Source of the DNA: Cochliopodium minus
Taxonomy: Eukaryota > Discosea > Himatismenida > Cochliopodiidae
Length of the DNA stretch: 36,020 nt
Reading direction: 5' to 3'
Assembly (NCBI GenBank): GCA_024220525.1
Contig: JAMYWO010000096.1
Coordinates: 69,674-105,693 of the forward strand
The notes beneath the pieces are model-generated. The model was not told the origin of the DNA. It saw nothing but the letters and a program-made list of their open reading frames with translations, and searched no databases. The first letter of the stretch is position 1. Each line of letters starts with the position of its first letter. Below are positions 1-10,710 of this stretch, piece after piece. Position numbers and translations under genes: made by a program.

Positions 1-257
1 TAAAAAATAAAAAATAAAAAATAAAAAATAAAAAATAAAAAATAAAAAATAAAAAATAAATAATAAAAAATAAAAATAAAAAAAATAAAAATAAAAAACC
101 AACAAAATAAAAAACAAAAATAAAAAATGAAAATAAAAAATTTTTAAAAGATAGAAATAAATAAAATAAAAAATGAAAATACAACAAAGAAAAAAAATAA
201 AAAATAATTTAAATAAAAAAAAAGGAAAATAAAATTAATTTTAAAATAATTTTTTAG
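1..257 (+). repeat. A-rich simple repeat in an intron, (TAAAAAA)n
   Basis: Bases 1-56 are eight copies of the heptamer TAAAAAA, then less regular A/T sequence up to the acceptor at 256-257. It is intronic: the exon beginning at 258 needs an upstream exon. The right edge of the window ends with one TAAAAAA unit (36014-36020) directly after a donor G. Confidence 0.85.
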
Positions 258-1098
258 ATTAAAAGAATTGGAAGGTCAAACAATACACGAGTTTTCAACA
301 GAAAGCATCGATAATGCTCACATCATGGTTGCCAAACAAGAAGTTGTCGTTGATTTTGTTTATGAGGGAATTGAGGTGGATGGATTAATTTTGCCTCCTG
401 AGGCTGTTACTTTGGAGGTCACTGAAAGAACTGAAAAAGTTTTGGAGAAGAACACCTATGTGAGCACTGTTCCTAAATGGATCGCTGACGAAAAGTAAAA
501 AAATAAATTTCAAATTTAATTTTAATTTCAAATTTTATTTTTTATTATTTATTAATCATTTTTAATTTATTTATTATTTTATATTGAATTTATTTTTTAT
601 TTTATTTTTTATTTTTATTTTTTTATTTTTTATTTAATTCATAAAATACTCTATTTAAATTATCTTTGATTGAAATTTTTTATTAAATTTTATTTTAGGC
701 CTCCTGAAGAAGAAATTGATGAGACTGGTTTGTTTTCAATGTTCGAAATGAAGAACTATGACAATTATATCCCTATTTACGACAACGTACAATCTCTTTC
801 AAAGGAAGATGCTGTTTATTACTTGAGAAGTCTCAAAGAAAACTTTGACAACATTGATTTGGATGATGACATGGAGGATTCTGATTCCGACAATGATTCT
901 GACGATGAACAAGTTATTGAGGCTAAATATGAGGATGTAAAACAACCTTCTGTCAAAGTAGGAAATTCTTATTATCCTTTGTCTTCTATTGACAATCAGA
1001 TTAGATCTTTGATGACAAGAGAAGAAGAAAGTGATTTTTGGATAGTCTATTCCCAATATTTCGAAAATATACAAAACAATTTTAAACTATTGCTTTAA
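258..1098 (+). CDS. GTF2E1: TFIIE-alpha-like, C-terminal half (5' part outside window)
   Basis: Exons 258..494 and 699..1098, TAA stop. The first visible exon follows a TTTTTTAG acceptor and starts in the middle of a codon; an in-frame TAA at 247 rules out reading further upstream. The donor after GAC-GAA-AA joins to G-CCT-CCT, giving an open frame across the intron. TFIIE-alpha is the large subunit of the general factor that recruits TFIIH to RNA polymerase II. Seen here: VPKW (like the VPIWL segment of the family), a long Asp/Glu/Ser-rich stretch at about 850-920, then a C-terminal block VKVGNSYYPL...LMTREEESDF...YFENI that resembles the conserved TFIIE-alpha tail (VxVxGxxxxY...MTxEExxxY...FE). 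The N-terminal half of such a protein lies at the other end of this window on the same strand. The exon structure is firm; identity rests mainly on the tail. Confidence 0.68.
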
Positions 1099-1242
1099 AA
1101 AGTATGAGTCAAAAATAAAAAGTTTTTATTTATTCAGATGCTTTTTTCTTTTTTTATTTTTTAAAAATTATTTATTAATTTATAATTACAAAAACGAAAA
1201 AATTGAAAAAAAATTTTCTTGGGAAAAAAGTGGGAAAGGAAC
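1099..1242. other. convergent intergenic spacer
   Basis: Only 144 bases separate the TFIIE-alpha-like stop from the stop of the minus-strand copy 0. It must hold both 3' ends. It is A/T-rich; I see no gene in it. Confidence 0.7.
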
Positions 1243-4204
1243 TCAGCTTATTTCACTTGCCACTTCAACAACGCTCTTAGAAAAGTTGATGCTTTGACTT
1301 TTTTTCTTTTTTTTTTTTTCTTTTTTTTTGAAATCAGCTTTCAGTTCATCACTGTTCTTCAATTCCAGCTTTGCTTCTTTCTTTCGAAGGTTGATAGGTT
1401 TGGGACTGAAAATCAACAACAAGATGATCAGCCAAACGATTGTGGTGGCATTAAATATTAAATAAATGATGAAAAAAGTAGATATGTTGTTTTGAACACT
1501 CTTAAAAGAAATCGCAACTGTAAAACTGAACCCTGCAACATCAACCTATCAATAAAAAAAAAAAAATAAAAAATGAAAAATTTAATTTAAACAAAAATGT
1601 TCTTTTTTACCAAGAAACTCAAAACCATCATGACTGATAAAAAGATGTACCTCCTTCTCCTTTTTTGGATTTTGTTGTCCGAAACTTTGTTGACAGCAGA
1701 GTTTAATTTGAAAATAAGAAAGCAAGCAGAAAAAAGAAAAAACACTCCACAAACCCCTTTGTTTAAAAAAGAAAACAAATTAAATATTTTTCAATTTAAT
1801 TTTAAATTATTTTTAAATTTTTTAATTTTTTTTTCACATTATTTTTTAAAAAAAAAATTTTATGTACCAATCATGATGGATGTGATGACAGTGATCGAGT
1901 TACCAATCTGCTGATTGAAGTTCCAAGTGAAGCCATAAACAGAAAAAACAATGTTGGTAGTAGTATAGAAAATCTTTTATAATAAAAAAATTAAAAAATA
2001 AAATGAAAAATATTAAAAAAAAAAAATATTAAATAAAAATAAAAAATAAAAATAAAAAAATTTTTACAACAATGGTAGTAACAATGAAAAAATTGACAAT
2101 TTTGATTTGCTTTTTGGTTTCTTTTTTGTGAGAAATTTCGGCGAGGACGTTTCCGATGTAACCAGAGAAGATGATGAACTCGTACATCACTGGGGTGGAC
2201 AGCCAAAAGTAGTATGTTGTTTGGTATTGCATTGTGTTGTACCAGCCTCTGAATCCTTGCAAGTCGATAACCACTATTGCATTTGCTACACAAGCTAAAA
2301 AAAAGGTCAATTAATAAATATAAAAATAAAAAAAATAAAAAATAAAAAAATCATAAAAAAATAGGGATAAAAAATCCAAATAAAACAAAAAAAAAAAAAA
2401 TGTAAAGAAAATCTGAAAAATAAAAAAAATGTGAAATAATTAAAATATGAAATTAAAATAAAAAATAAAAAATTTAAAAAATAAAAAAAATCAAAAAAAA
2501 TCATAAATAAAAATGAATAAAAAATCAAAAAAAAACATCAAATAAATAATAATGTTAAAAAAAAATAATAGCAAAGAAAATAAAAAAAAATAACAATAAA
2601 AAATATTAACAAAAATTTTTACAATAAATACTGATTGACAAGATTAGTTTGGGAATTGAAAATCTCTTTCCTTCATATATAAAGAAGAGGATGAGCCTGT
2701 ACAGAGTTGCGAGACCCAATATGATGTACAACACAAAAAAAAAAATTGTACTAAAGTTAATCAGCTTGTAGTTAAGATGTGTCTCGAACTGACTGGGATC
2801 TTCGTTCAATATTGCAATGGTAGGTCTATTAAAAAAAATGATAAAAGATAAATTTTTAATTATAAATAAAAAATTATAAAATATTAAATAATTTCTCTGA
2901 ATATAATTTATACTAAAAAGAAAAAAAATTTATTTTTAATTTCTTTACTCTGGTGTTGTTTTGTTGTAATTTGCTACTATGATTTTCATGAGATCAGTGA
3001 AATCCTCTCCCGAGATGCACACTGCAGGGATGGTGTTCTTGAAATGCTTGGATTTGTAATCTGTGGTACTGCAAATCCTTGAAATAAAAAAAATAAATGA
3101 CATATTTAAAGGAAAATAGTTATTTATGGAAAGATAATTAATTCAATTTATTTATACTTGTATTAAATTTGAACCAATATTTTTTGATTATAATGGGATT
3201 GATATTGTCAAATAGATTTCCAATTGATATTCAAAAGCAAAAAATATTAATTTTTAATTTTTCTTCTTACTTCCATATTGGATCCCCTATTACTATCACT
3301 CCAATGGCACCTGCATTTCTGTTGAAATAGAAAATAATTAGAGAATTAATGATTGAACTACATACTACTGAGGTGTAAGTTAAAAAAAAATTTTACTGTG
3401 CAACCTTTTAAAAAAAAAAAAAAAATATTTTATAATTTTTATTTGATTCAAAATTTTTTTTTGAATCTAACCACTATATGAGCCTCTGTAGAACATCCTC
3501 CTGAAAATTTATTCGGATCGATTTAAATAAAAATATATTTTTTTTATTTCTTTACCGTATGGAGCTACGATTGCAATGGATCCGTTTAAAAAAGAATTTG
3601 GAGAAGCCCTATAGTTTGAGTTTTGAAATTAATGAATTTAATAAAATGTCCTATCTCTTTAAAGATGATATTTTAATCTTATCATTATTTTATAAATCTT
3701 TAAAGATATTAATCATAGAATTTTTATATCACTTGTCATTTGTTTCATCTTGTTTCATTAAGGATGCAATTAATTAATAAAATTTTTTGTTTTTCGAATT
3801 TTATTAATTATTTATGCAAAATATTTCGCGAATAATGAGGCAGTATAAAAACAATCCGTTGTTGAATAAAATGGTTTGAATGTTGATGAAAAGTGTAAAT
3901 TGAGAATATATTATGATTTTAAATCTCTCAGTGTTATTCATTGAGGAAATTATTTTAAGTGATAATATAAATTTTTTTAATTCCTTTTATATTGATGGAA
4001 ATGTTACCTATCACATGCCTGCAATTCTTTTGAAGTGTACCCCAATAAACTCAAAAAAGTGATTATGGTTCCATTTTGTATTTTATGTTTGTTACCAGCA
4101 AATGCTGGAGTATAATAATGCTTTGTAGTTCCATTCTCCATTAATATTTCCATCGATTTCAATCCATATATGAATATGAATAAAAGTAGCATTCCTCTCA
4201 ACAT
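1243..4204 (-). CDS. PA-domain seven-transmembrane protein, copy 0 (inverted)
   Basis: Eleven exons on the minus strand: 4204..4008, 3608..3556, 3500..3472, 3404..3397, 3318..3271, 3077..2949, 2825..2623, 2294..2068, 1973..1868, 1756..1611, 1545..1243; 482 residues, TGA stop. Signal peptide (about 1-17), PA-type lumenal domain with four cysteines (QACDR, GGCST, KICST, AVCIS) and an NGT glycosylation site, then seven predicted helices. The start was chosen by homology to the other copies. Odd points: the intron that sets off a 19-base exon in copies 1-4 is absent, while two introns (1757..1867 and 1546..1610) occur where copies 1-4 are uninterrupted. The tail is lysine-rich, encoded by A runs of 9, 13 and 7 bases (1299-1329), and ends SKSVVEVASEIS instead of the KSYVEMN seen elsewhere. 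The 328-base intron 2295..2622 and the 399-base intron 3609..4007 hold only A/T low-complexity sequence. It is the most diverged copy. Confidence 0.85.
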
Positions 4205-5598
4205 ATCCTTTTTTTTCTCTCCTCTTAATTCTATTGATTGGTGATTTCCTTCTTTGGAAAATGAAAAAAAAAAGAATTTTATCTTTAATTTTTTTTATTA
4301 ATTCTTTAAATTAAGAAAAATAAAGATCCTTGGATTTTATTTTCGGATCCTCAGTAATAATTTATGACCTTTTTACTAGATTGATCAAAGCAAACTATCA
4401 ATTATTTACATCACTTTAATTGTTAATTCAACCTTTTTTATATCAAAGTGCACAGTAAATCACCAATTTGTGTTTTTCTTCGACTTTCGGATGAATAAAA
4501 TATTAAATTAAATTTCGATATTAATAAAAAAAAAAATCACCAAAGTGCAAGAAAAAGTATTTTAATTTTTTTTCAAAAGAATAACCAATACTTAAGTGCA
4601 GCAATAAACAATTTATGAGATGAAATAGATTCAATTTTTGTTGAGATAACTCAATGATTTAAATAATATTTTAAAATTCAAGAACTGTTTAATTTTTTTT
4701 CTTCATTCAAAAAAGAATGCATTTAAAATTAAATAAAAAGTGGCTTTATTAAGCCAATATAACAAATTAATGATTTTCAAAGTGAGTCTATTCAACAATT
4801 TCTTCATTTTTTTTAATTTTTTTTTATAATTTCAAAATTGAAATATTGATTTTTAACTTTATGAAATTCAGAATTGAGCATTCACAAATGATTCCATATG
4901 GAAAATAATTTGCATAATTAAGCGAATCACCTTACATTGTATGTAAATATCAATTGGGATATCTAATTTGAAGATTAAAGATTTTTTTTTTATCGTGCAA
5001 GTCAGGGGTTCAGACATATTCAAAAAGAAAAAAAAATTTCTTAAAGTTATTTTTGTTTCAAAGATTTAAGTAAGTTTTTGTGTAAGTATATTTGTACCAA
5101 CTAATTATTATTTCACAGATTCTAATAATCCACTTTAAAAATATCATTGTCCATTTGATGGGGAAGCTGAAAAAGAAATCAAATTTCTATCTGGTGAAAA
5201 TAGATGTTTCAACTTATCCAAACCGTGAATATAAAAGAGTGATCATCATTGTTTTGTATTTCCATTACCTTTTCAAATAAAGAACTTAGTTTTTTTATCA
5301 ATGATTACCGTTATTAAAAAAAAAACAAAGATAATTCTTTATATTCAAAAAAATATAAAGAATCTAAAGTATAAATACATTGATATTTTCGAAAAATCTT
5401 TGACATAAAAGATTTAATATGAAATTGAAGGGAAATTAAATTTGTATATATCTTCAAATTTTAGATACTAACGGGTATTAAAAGATAAATATAGTGTGAT
5501 TGAATATCACTTTGGGCAAGATAAAAAATTTTGCGAGGGAATTTACATACAAAAAAAAAAAATTTGAAAAAAAAAAATTTTAAAGAGGGAAATATAAG
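4205..5598. promoter_or_regulatory. divergent intergenic region between copies 0 and 1
   Basis: This 1394-base spacer lies between the start codons of two divergently transcribed PA-seven-helix genes, so it should carry both promoters. I find no supportable gene: the 62-codon ORF at 5092-5280 has no recognisable content and no splice partners. Copy 1 has AAATATAAG immediately before its ATG and copy 2 has nearly the same context, but I cannot call a core promoter element with confidence. Confidence 0.5.
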
Positions 5599-7864
5599 AT
5601 GTTTAAGTATAAAATGATTATTATGTTATTGATGTTGATATGGGGTATCTACTCGATAGATGTGATCCTCGAAAATGGAACCCTAAAACATTATTACACC
5701 CCAGCATTCAATGGCAACAAATTTCCAATCATAAATGGACAGATAATCACATATATTGGATTATTGGGAACAACATCCAAAGAATTACAAGCTTGTGATA
5801 AGTATAAATCCCTATCTAATTAAATGAAAAATTTTTTTTTACAAATATACTTTTATAGGGCTCCTCCGACTGCATTTTTGAATCAATCCATCGCAGTATT
5901 GGCTCCCTATGGTAATTTTTATTTCAAAGATTTTCTCAATCCAAATTCCATCGTTAAAATTATTTATATTTAATTTATATTCTTCTCTAAAAAAAAAGGT
6001 GGATGTTCAACTGAAAGACATGTGGAGGTAAAAAAGAGGGATTTGTATATATTTTTAAAATTTAAAAAGTGAATTTTAATGGCAGAAATTCTCTTTTTTA
6101 AATAAAAAAACATTTATATATTTTTTCTAATTCCTCTTTATTTGAGTATAATTAATAAGAATACATCAATAAATTCCCTTCTTAATAAACAATTATAAAC
6201 GATTGTTCTTTATAAATTTTGTTTTATCCATCTTTCTCTTTGACAAATCAGGTTGCACAGTAAGAAAATTATATTTTATAAAAATTATTATTAATTATTT
6301 CATTTCCTTTATTCAAAATTTTTTTTTTTACCAAATAGAGAAGCAGGTGCATTGGCGGTGATAGTTATAGCTGATCAAACATGGAAGTAAGAAAAAAAAA
6401 TTTTTTTTATTTAATTTATTAAAAGCTTTTACGTAAGAATATTTATTTTCTTTAACTTTTTTTATTCTTGATTAGAAACTGCAATACAACTGATATCTAT
6501 CATCACAACAACAATATCCCAGCAGTATGCATTTCTGGTGAAGATTTTCGGGATTTGATTGGAATAGTGATTGCAAATGGTAAAATCTTTTTAATTTTTA
6601 TTTATTGAAATTTTTTTTTTATTTTATTTATTAATAATTTTTTGGATTCTTCAAAATAAAACTATTGAACATTAGGAAGCAAAAACCCACCACAGTAAAT
6701 TTTTTTTTATTTTGAATTCATTTTGATTATTCCTCTATGGAAACTTGATTCAATATCAATTTTTGGCCCAATAATTAATTTCCCTTTAACAATTTTTTTA
6801 TTTCAGAGCAACAATTGCAATATTTGGTGCAGATAAAAGCGAATACGAAACAAAATTGAATCACAAGTTGATGAATTTTGGAACGATCACTTTCTTCATC
6901 GTATATATCATCTGTGGCTTCTTATCATTATTCAGATTCATACATTTTCACATAGTAGAAGGATTTAAATTCTCCATTCCAAAGATCCTTTTGGGATTGA
7001 ATATCTTGAGTAATTTTCTTTTTGTAAATCTTATTTCTATTTCTTTATTTGATCTGATCTTTTGTTATCTTCAGGTTGCTTTTTCAGTGCTCTTATAGTT
7101 ATAGATATGCAAGGTTATAGGGGATGGTATAATAATCAACAATTCCAAATCACCTATTATTTCTGGATAGGAGCTCCCCAATTATACCAATTCATCATTT
7201 TCCAAGCTTATGTTGCCAATATTCTGGTGCAATACTCTCTACACAGAAAAACCTTGAATATTCTCAATATCTCCATCTTTTCTCTTTTGATGGTAAACCC
7301 CAAATGATGAACCTCAAATTTTTTTATTTTATTTTTTATTATTTCTTTGTATAAAAGACCTTATTTGCGACTTCAAACATCGTATTTTCAGTTTATGGAT
7401 ACACTTGGAATTTTACTGCTCAAGTGGGAAATGCAATCACAATCATAATTGCAATGATAACAGGAATCTGTGGATTGTTCTTTTTATTTTCAGCGATCGT
7501 TCTTGTTTTAAGACTAACAAACTTTGCTAATATGCAATCGGGTAACAGAGATGAGACGAAAAGAAAATACATGTTTTTGTCATTCATGCTGTTTTGGGCT
7601 TTCTTATCTGTGACTCTTGGATTTGCCATCACAGTAGCAATCACTTCTAAAAAGATCCAAAACAACATTCAAACATTTATGGCTGTTTACTTTATTTTCA
7701 ATGTTGATGTTTTAAGTTGGATCTTGGTCATCTTGTTGGTTTTCAACCCTAGGGAATCTCACAAAAAGACAAGTGCAAGCAGCTTCAATTTGAAGAAGAG
7801 CGGAGAATCTGATCCCAACAAGACTGACATGAATACGAGCAAAAGTTATGTTGAGATGAATTAG
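5599..7864 (+). CDS. PA-domain seven-transmembrane protein, copy 1
   Basis: Ten exons: 5599..5801, 5859..5911, 5999..6027, 6252..6259, 6339..6386, 6476..6579, 6676..6694, 6807..7009, 7075..7292, 7358..7864; 463 residues, TAG stop. Residues 1-20 are a signal peptide, followed by a PA-like lumenal domain (about 22-170) with the typical core AGALAVIVIAD, four conserved cysteines and sequons NGT, NQS and NTT. Seven hydrophobic segments follow, from about residue 178 to 418, then a Ser/Lys-rich tail ending KSYVEMN. PA domains in other membrane proteins cap a lumenal or extracellular region and often take part in sorting or ligand binding. No GxGD or YD motif of signal-peptide-peptidase-like proteases is present, and I cannot place the helices in a named GPCR class. 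Exon 4 is only 8 bases long. Function is inferred as receptor-like, not shown. Confidence 0.88.
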
Positions 7865-8219
7865 AAAAATCTATTTAAATCCTTTTTTTTTTTCAGGTTT
7901 AAAAAGACTTTTTTTAAAAAACACAAATTTTCATAAATAAAATTTTTTTTCACAAATCTTTTTGACAAATCAACTTGTAAAAGTCAATCTTAAATTTTAT
8001 CTTTTTTTTTTAAAAAGATATGAAAATTATTTATTAAAGAAATCTTTACAAAATAATAACGACAAAAATATTTTTAAACATTGTATAAGAAGTGCCGAAT
8101 CAAATTGTGAGAAAGAATCCATTTCAAGAAAGAACAGATTTTGAAAAATAGAGTATTTTTTGAAAAAGAAAAAAAAAAAATCTCCATTGATTATTGATTG
8201 TAAAGTTCAAAATATAAGA
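7865..8219. other. intergenic spacer between copies 1 and 2
   Basis: 355 bases of A/T-rich sequence holding the copy 1 3' end and the copy 2 promoter. The open frame upstream of 8220 begins with TTG at 8160, not ATG, so it is not taken as coding. No other feature seen. Confidence 0.6.
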
Positions 8220-10401
8220 ATGAAAATGATAGAGAGAATGATATTTTTGATGATGTTGATATGGGGTATCTACTCGATAGATGTGATCCTCGAAAATGGA
8301 ACCACAAAACATTATTACACCCCAGCATTCAATGGCAACAAATTTCCAATCATCAATGGACAGATAATCACATATATTGGATTATTGGGAACAACATCCA
8401 AAGAATTACAAGCTTGTGATAAGTAATCCTGATATCAGGAATTAAATGAAAATTTTTTTTTTACAAATATACTTCTATAGGGCTCCTCCGACTGCATTTT
8501 TGAATCAATCCATCGCAGTATTGGCTCCCTATGGTAATTTTTGAATTCGATATATCAACTGGAAAAAAAAAGTCAGTTAATTTTTGGGGATCTTTGAAAT
8601 TATGAATTTTTTTATTTTAAAAAAGGTGGATGTTCAACTGAAAGACATGTGGAAGTAAAAATTTTTTAAACACAAAATTCAAATTAATTTTGTGTTTGAT
8701 ATCTCCTCTTTTCAATCAATTTGAGGAGGAATTCATTTAAAAAATAAAATATTATATTATAATTCCACTTCCCCTTTAAAAAAAAAATCCTCTTTGATGA
8801 AATAATATAGGTTGCTCAGTAAGAAAATATTTTCTTTTTATTCAAGTTGAATACAATAATCATTTTTAAAATTATTTATTATAAGATTCTTATATTACGT
8901 TTAAAAAATAAATTTTTTTTTTTTTATTTACCAAATAGAGAAGCAGGTGCATTGGCTGTAATGATAATTACGAATCAGATTTGGAAGTAAGAAAAAATTT
9001 TTTTTTTATTTATTTGCTTTTACGTAAGAATATTATTTTTTCTTCAACTTATATCTTAAGAAACTGTAATACAACTGATATCTATCACCACAACAACAAT
9101 ATCCCTGCAGTATGCATTTCTGGTGAAGATTTTAATGATTTGATAGAGATAATCACGTCAAATGGTAACCATCTCCATTATTCATTCCAAAATACTTTTT
9201 TCCATGGATTCTTTGAATTCATTTTCTATATTTAGGAATGAAAGACCCACCACAGTAAATTTTTTTTTATTTATTTATTTAATTTCCCTCTAACAATATT
9301 TAAAACTGAATATTATTATTTTTTTTTTATTTCAGAGTAACAATTGCGATATTTAGTGCAGATAAAAGCGAATATGAAACAAAATTGAATCACAGGTTGA
9401 TGAATTTTGGAACGATCACTTTCTTCATCGTATATATCATCTGTGGCTTCTTATCATTATTCAGATTCATACATTTTCACATAGTAGAAGGATTTGAATT
9501 CTCCATTCCAAAGATCCTTTTGGGATTGAATATCTTGAGTAATTTTCTTTTTGTCAATCTTATTTCTATTGCTTTATTTGATCTGATCTTTTGTTATCTT
9601 CAGGTTGCTTTTTCAGTGCTCTTATAGTTATAGATATGCAAGGTTATAGGGGATGGTATAATAATCAACAATTCCAAATCACCTATTATTTCTGGATAGG
9701 AGCTCCCCAATTATACCAATTCATCATTTTCCAAGCTTATGTTGCCAATATTCTGGTGCAAAATTCCCTACACAGAAAAACTTTGAATATTCTCAACATC
9801 TCCATCTTTTCTCTTTTGATGGTAAAACCACAAATGATGAACCTCAAATTTTTTTATTTTTTATTATTTCTTTGTATAAAAGACCTTATTTGTGACTTCA
9901 AATATCGTATTTTCAGTTTATGGATACACTTGGAACTTTACCGCAGCAGTGGGAAATGCAATCACAATCATTGTCGCAGTTATAGAAGGGTTTTGTGGAT
10001 TGTTCTTTTTGTTTTCTTCCATTTTTTTAATTGTGAGACTTGCAAGTTTTGTGGAAATGCAGTCAGGAAGTAGTGAAGAAAACAAAAAGAGATACACATT
10101 TCTTTCTTTCATGTTATTTTTCGCTTTCTTATCTGTAACTCTTGGATTTGCCATCACAGTAGCAATCACCTCTAAAAAGATCCAAAACAGCATTCAAACT
10201 TACATGGCTGTTTACTTTATTTTCAACATTGATGTTTTAAGTTGGATTTTGATAATGTTGATTGTTTTCAGCTTGAGAGGTTCAAAGAAAGTCAGCAAAG
10301 ATAGTTTCAACCTGAAAAAGAGCGGATTCACTACCAATGGCACTAACAAGAGTTTCATTGACATTGACAAAGATAACAAAAGCTATATCTCTATGGATTG
10401 A
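8220..10401 (+). CDS. PA-domain seven-transmembrane protein, copy 2
   Basis: Ten exons: 8220..8422, 8481..8533, 8626..8654, 8811..8818, 8939..8986, 9061..9164, 9236..9254, 9336..9538, 9604..9821, 9883..10401; 467 residues, TGA stop. The ATG at 8220 is the first in frame and matches copy 1 in position. Domain plan as in copy 1: signal peptide, four-cysteine PA domain, seven helices, cytoplasmic-type tail. The tail ends KSYISMD, keeping the Y-x-x-M pattern. Exons 8 and 9 and the intron between them are almost identical in DNA to copy 1 (only two intron differences noticed), whereas the last exon has many substitutions. This patchwork points to recent duplication with later gene conversion. Splice sites were fixed by phase and by identical exon lengths to copy 1. 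Confidence 0.88.
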
Positions 10402-10710
10402 CAACCTATTTTTCAAAGGGGTTGGTTTTAATATTTTACAATTTGTTTTTCAATTCTAGTTTTTTCAGTTTGTATTAAATGATTTTTAAAAGTTCATATT
10501 ATATATATTTTTTTTTTTTTGATCAAATTTCCACATTAAATATCATCTTGTACCAATTCAAATTATATGGATTGAAGTGAATCTCTATAATCTTTAACAA
10601 AGATGATTTTAAATTTAGGAATTCCCGAAAAGAGGAGATATAGATTTTAATAATTTTAAAATTTAAATTAATTTTAAAAAAAAAAAAATCATAACGTTGA
10701 ATAATTGCAA
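10402..10710. other. intergenic spacer between copies 2 and 3
   Basis: 309 bases of A/T-rich sequence with no supportable gene or RNA; it holds the copy 2 3' end and the copy 3 5' flank. Confidence 0.6.

Noticed and set aside
1-60. (TAAAAAA)n as a telomere
   Set aside because: It lies in an intron, since the exon at 258 needs an upstream exon. Similar A/T heptamers occur in internal introns, for example 27676-27755.
5092-5280. 62-codon open frame in the divergent spacer
   Set aside because: Short, no family similarity, composition like the surrounding spacer, no splice partners.
5599-7864. Signal-peptide-peptidase-like protease (PA domain plus helices)
   Set aside because: No YD or GxGD catalytic motif and seven rather than nine helices.
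9591-10073. 160-codon open frame across copy 2
   Set aside because: It reads through a splice donor at 9822 into the intron and then the wrong frame of the last exon. The spliced model keeps conserved helices and matches copies 1, 3 and 4.
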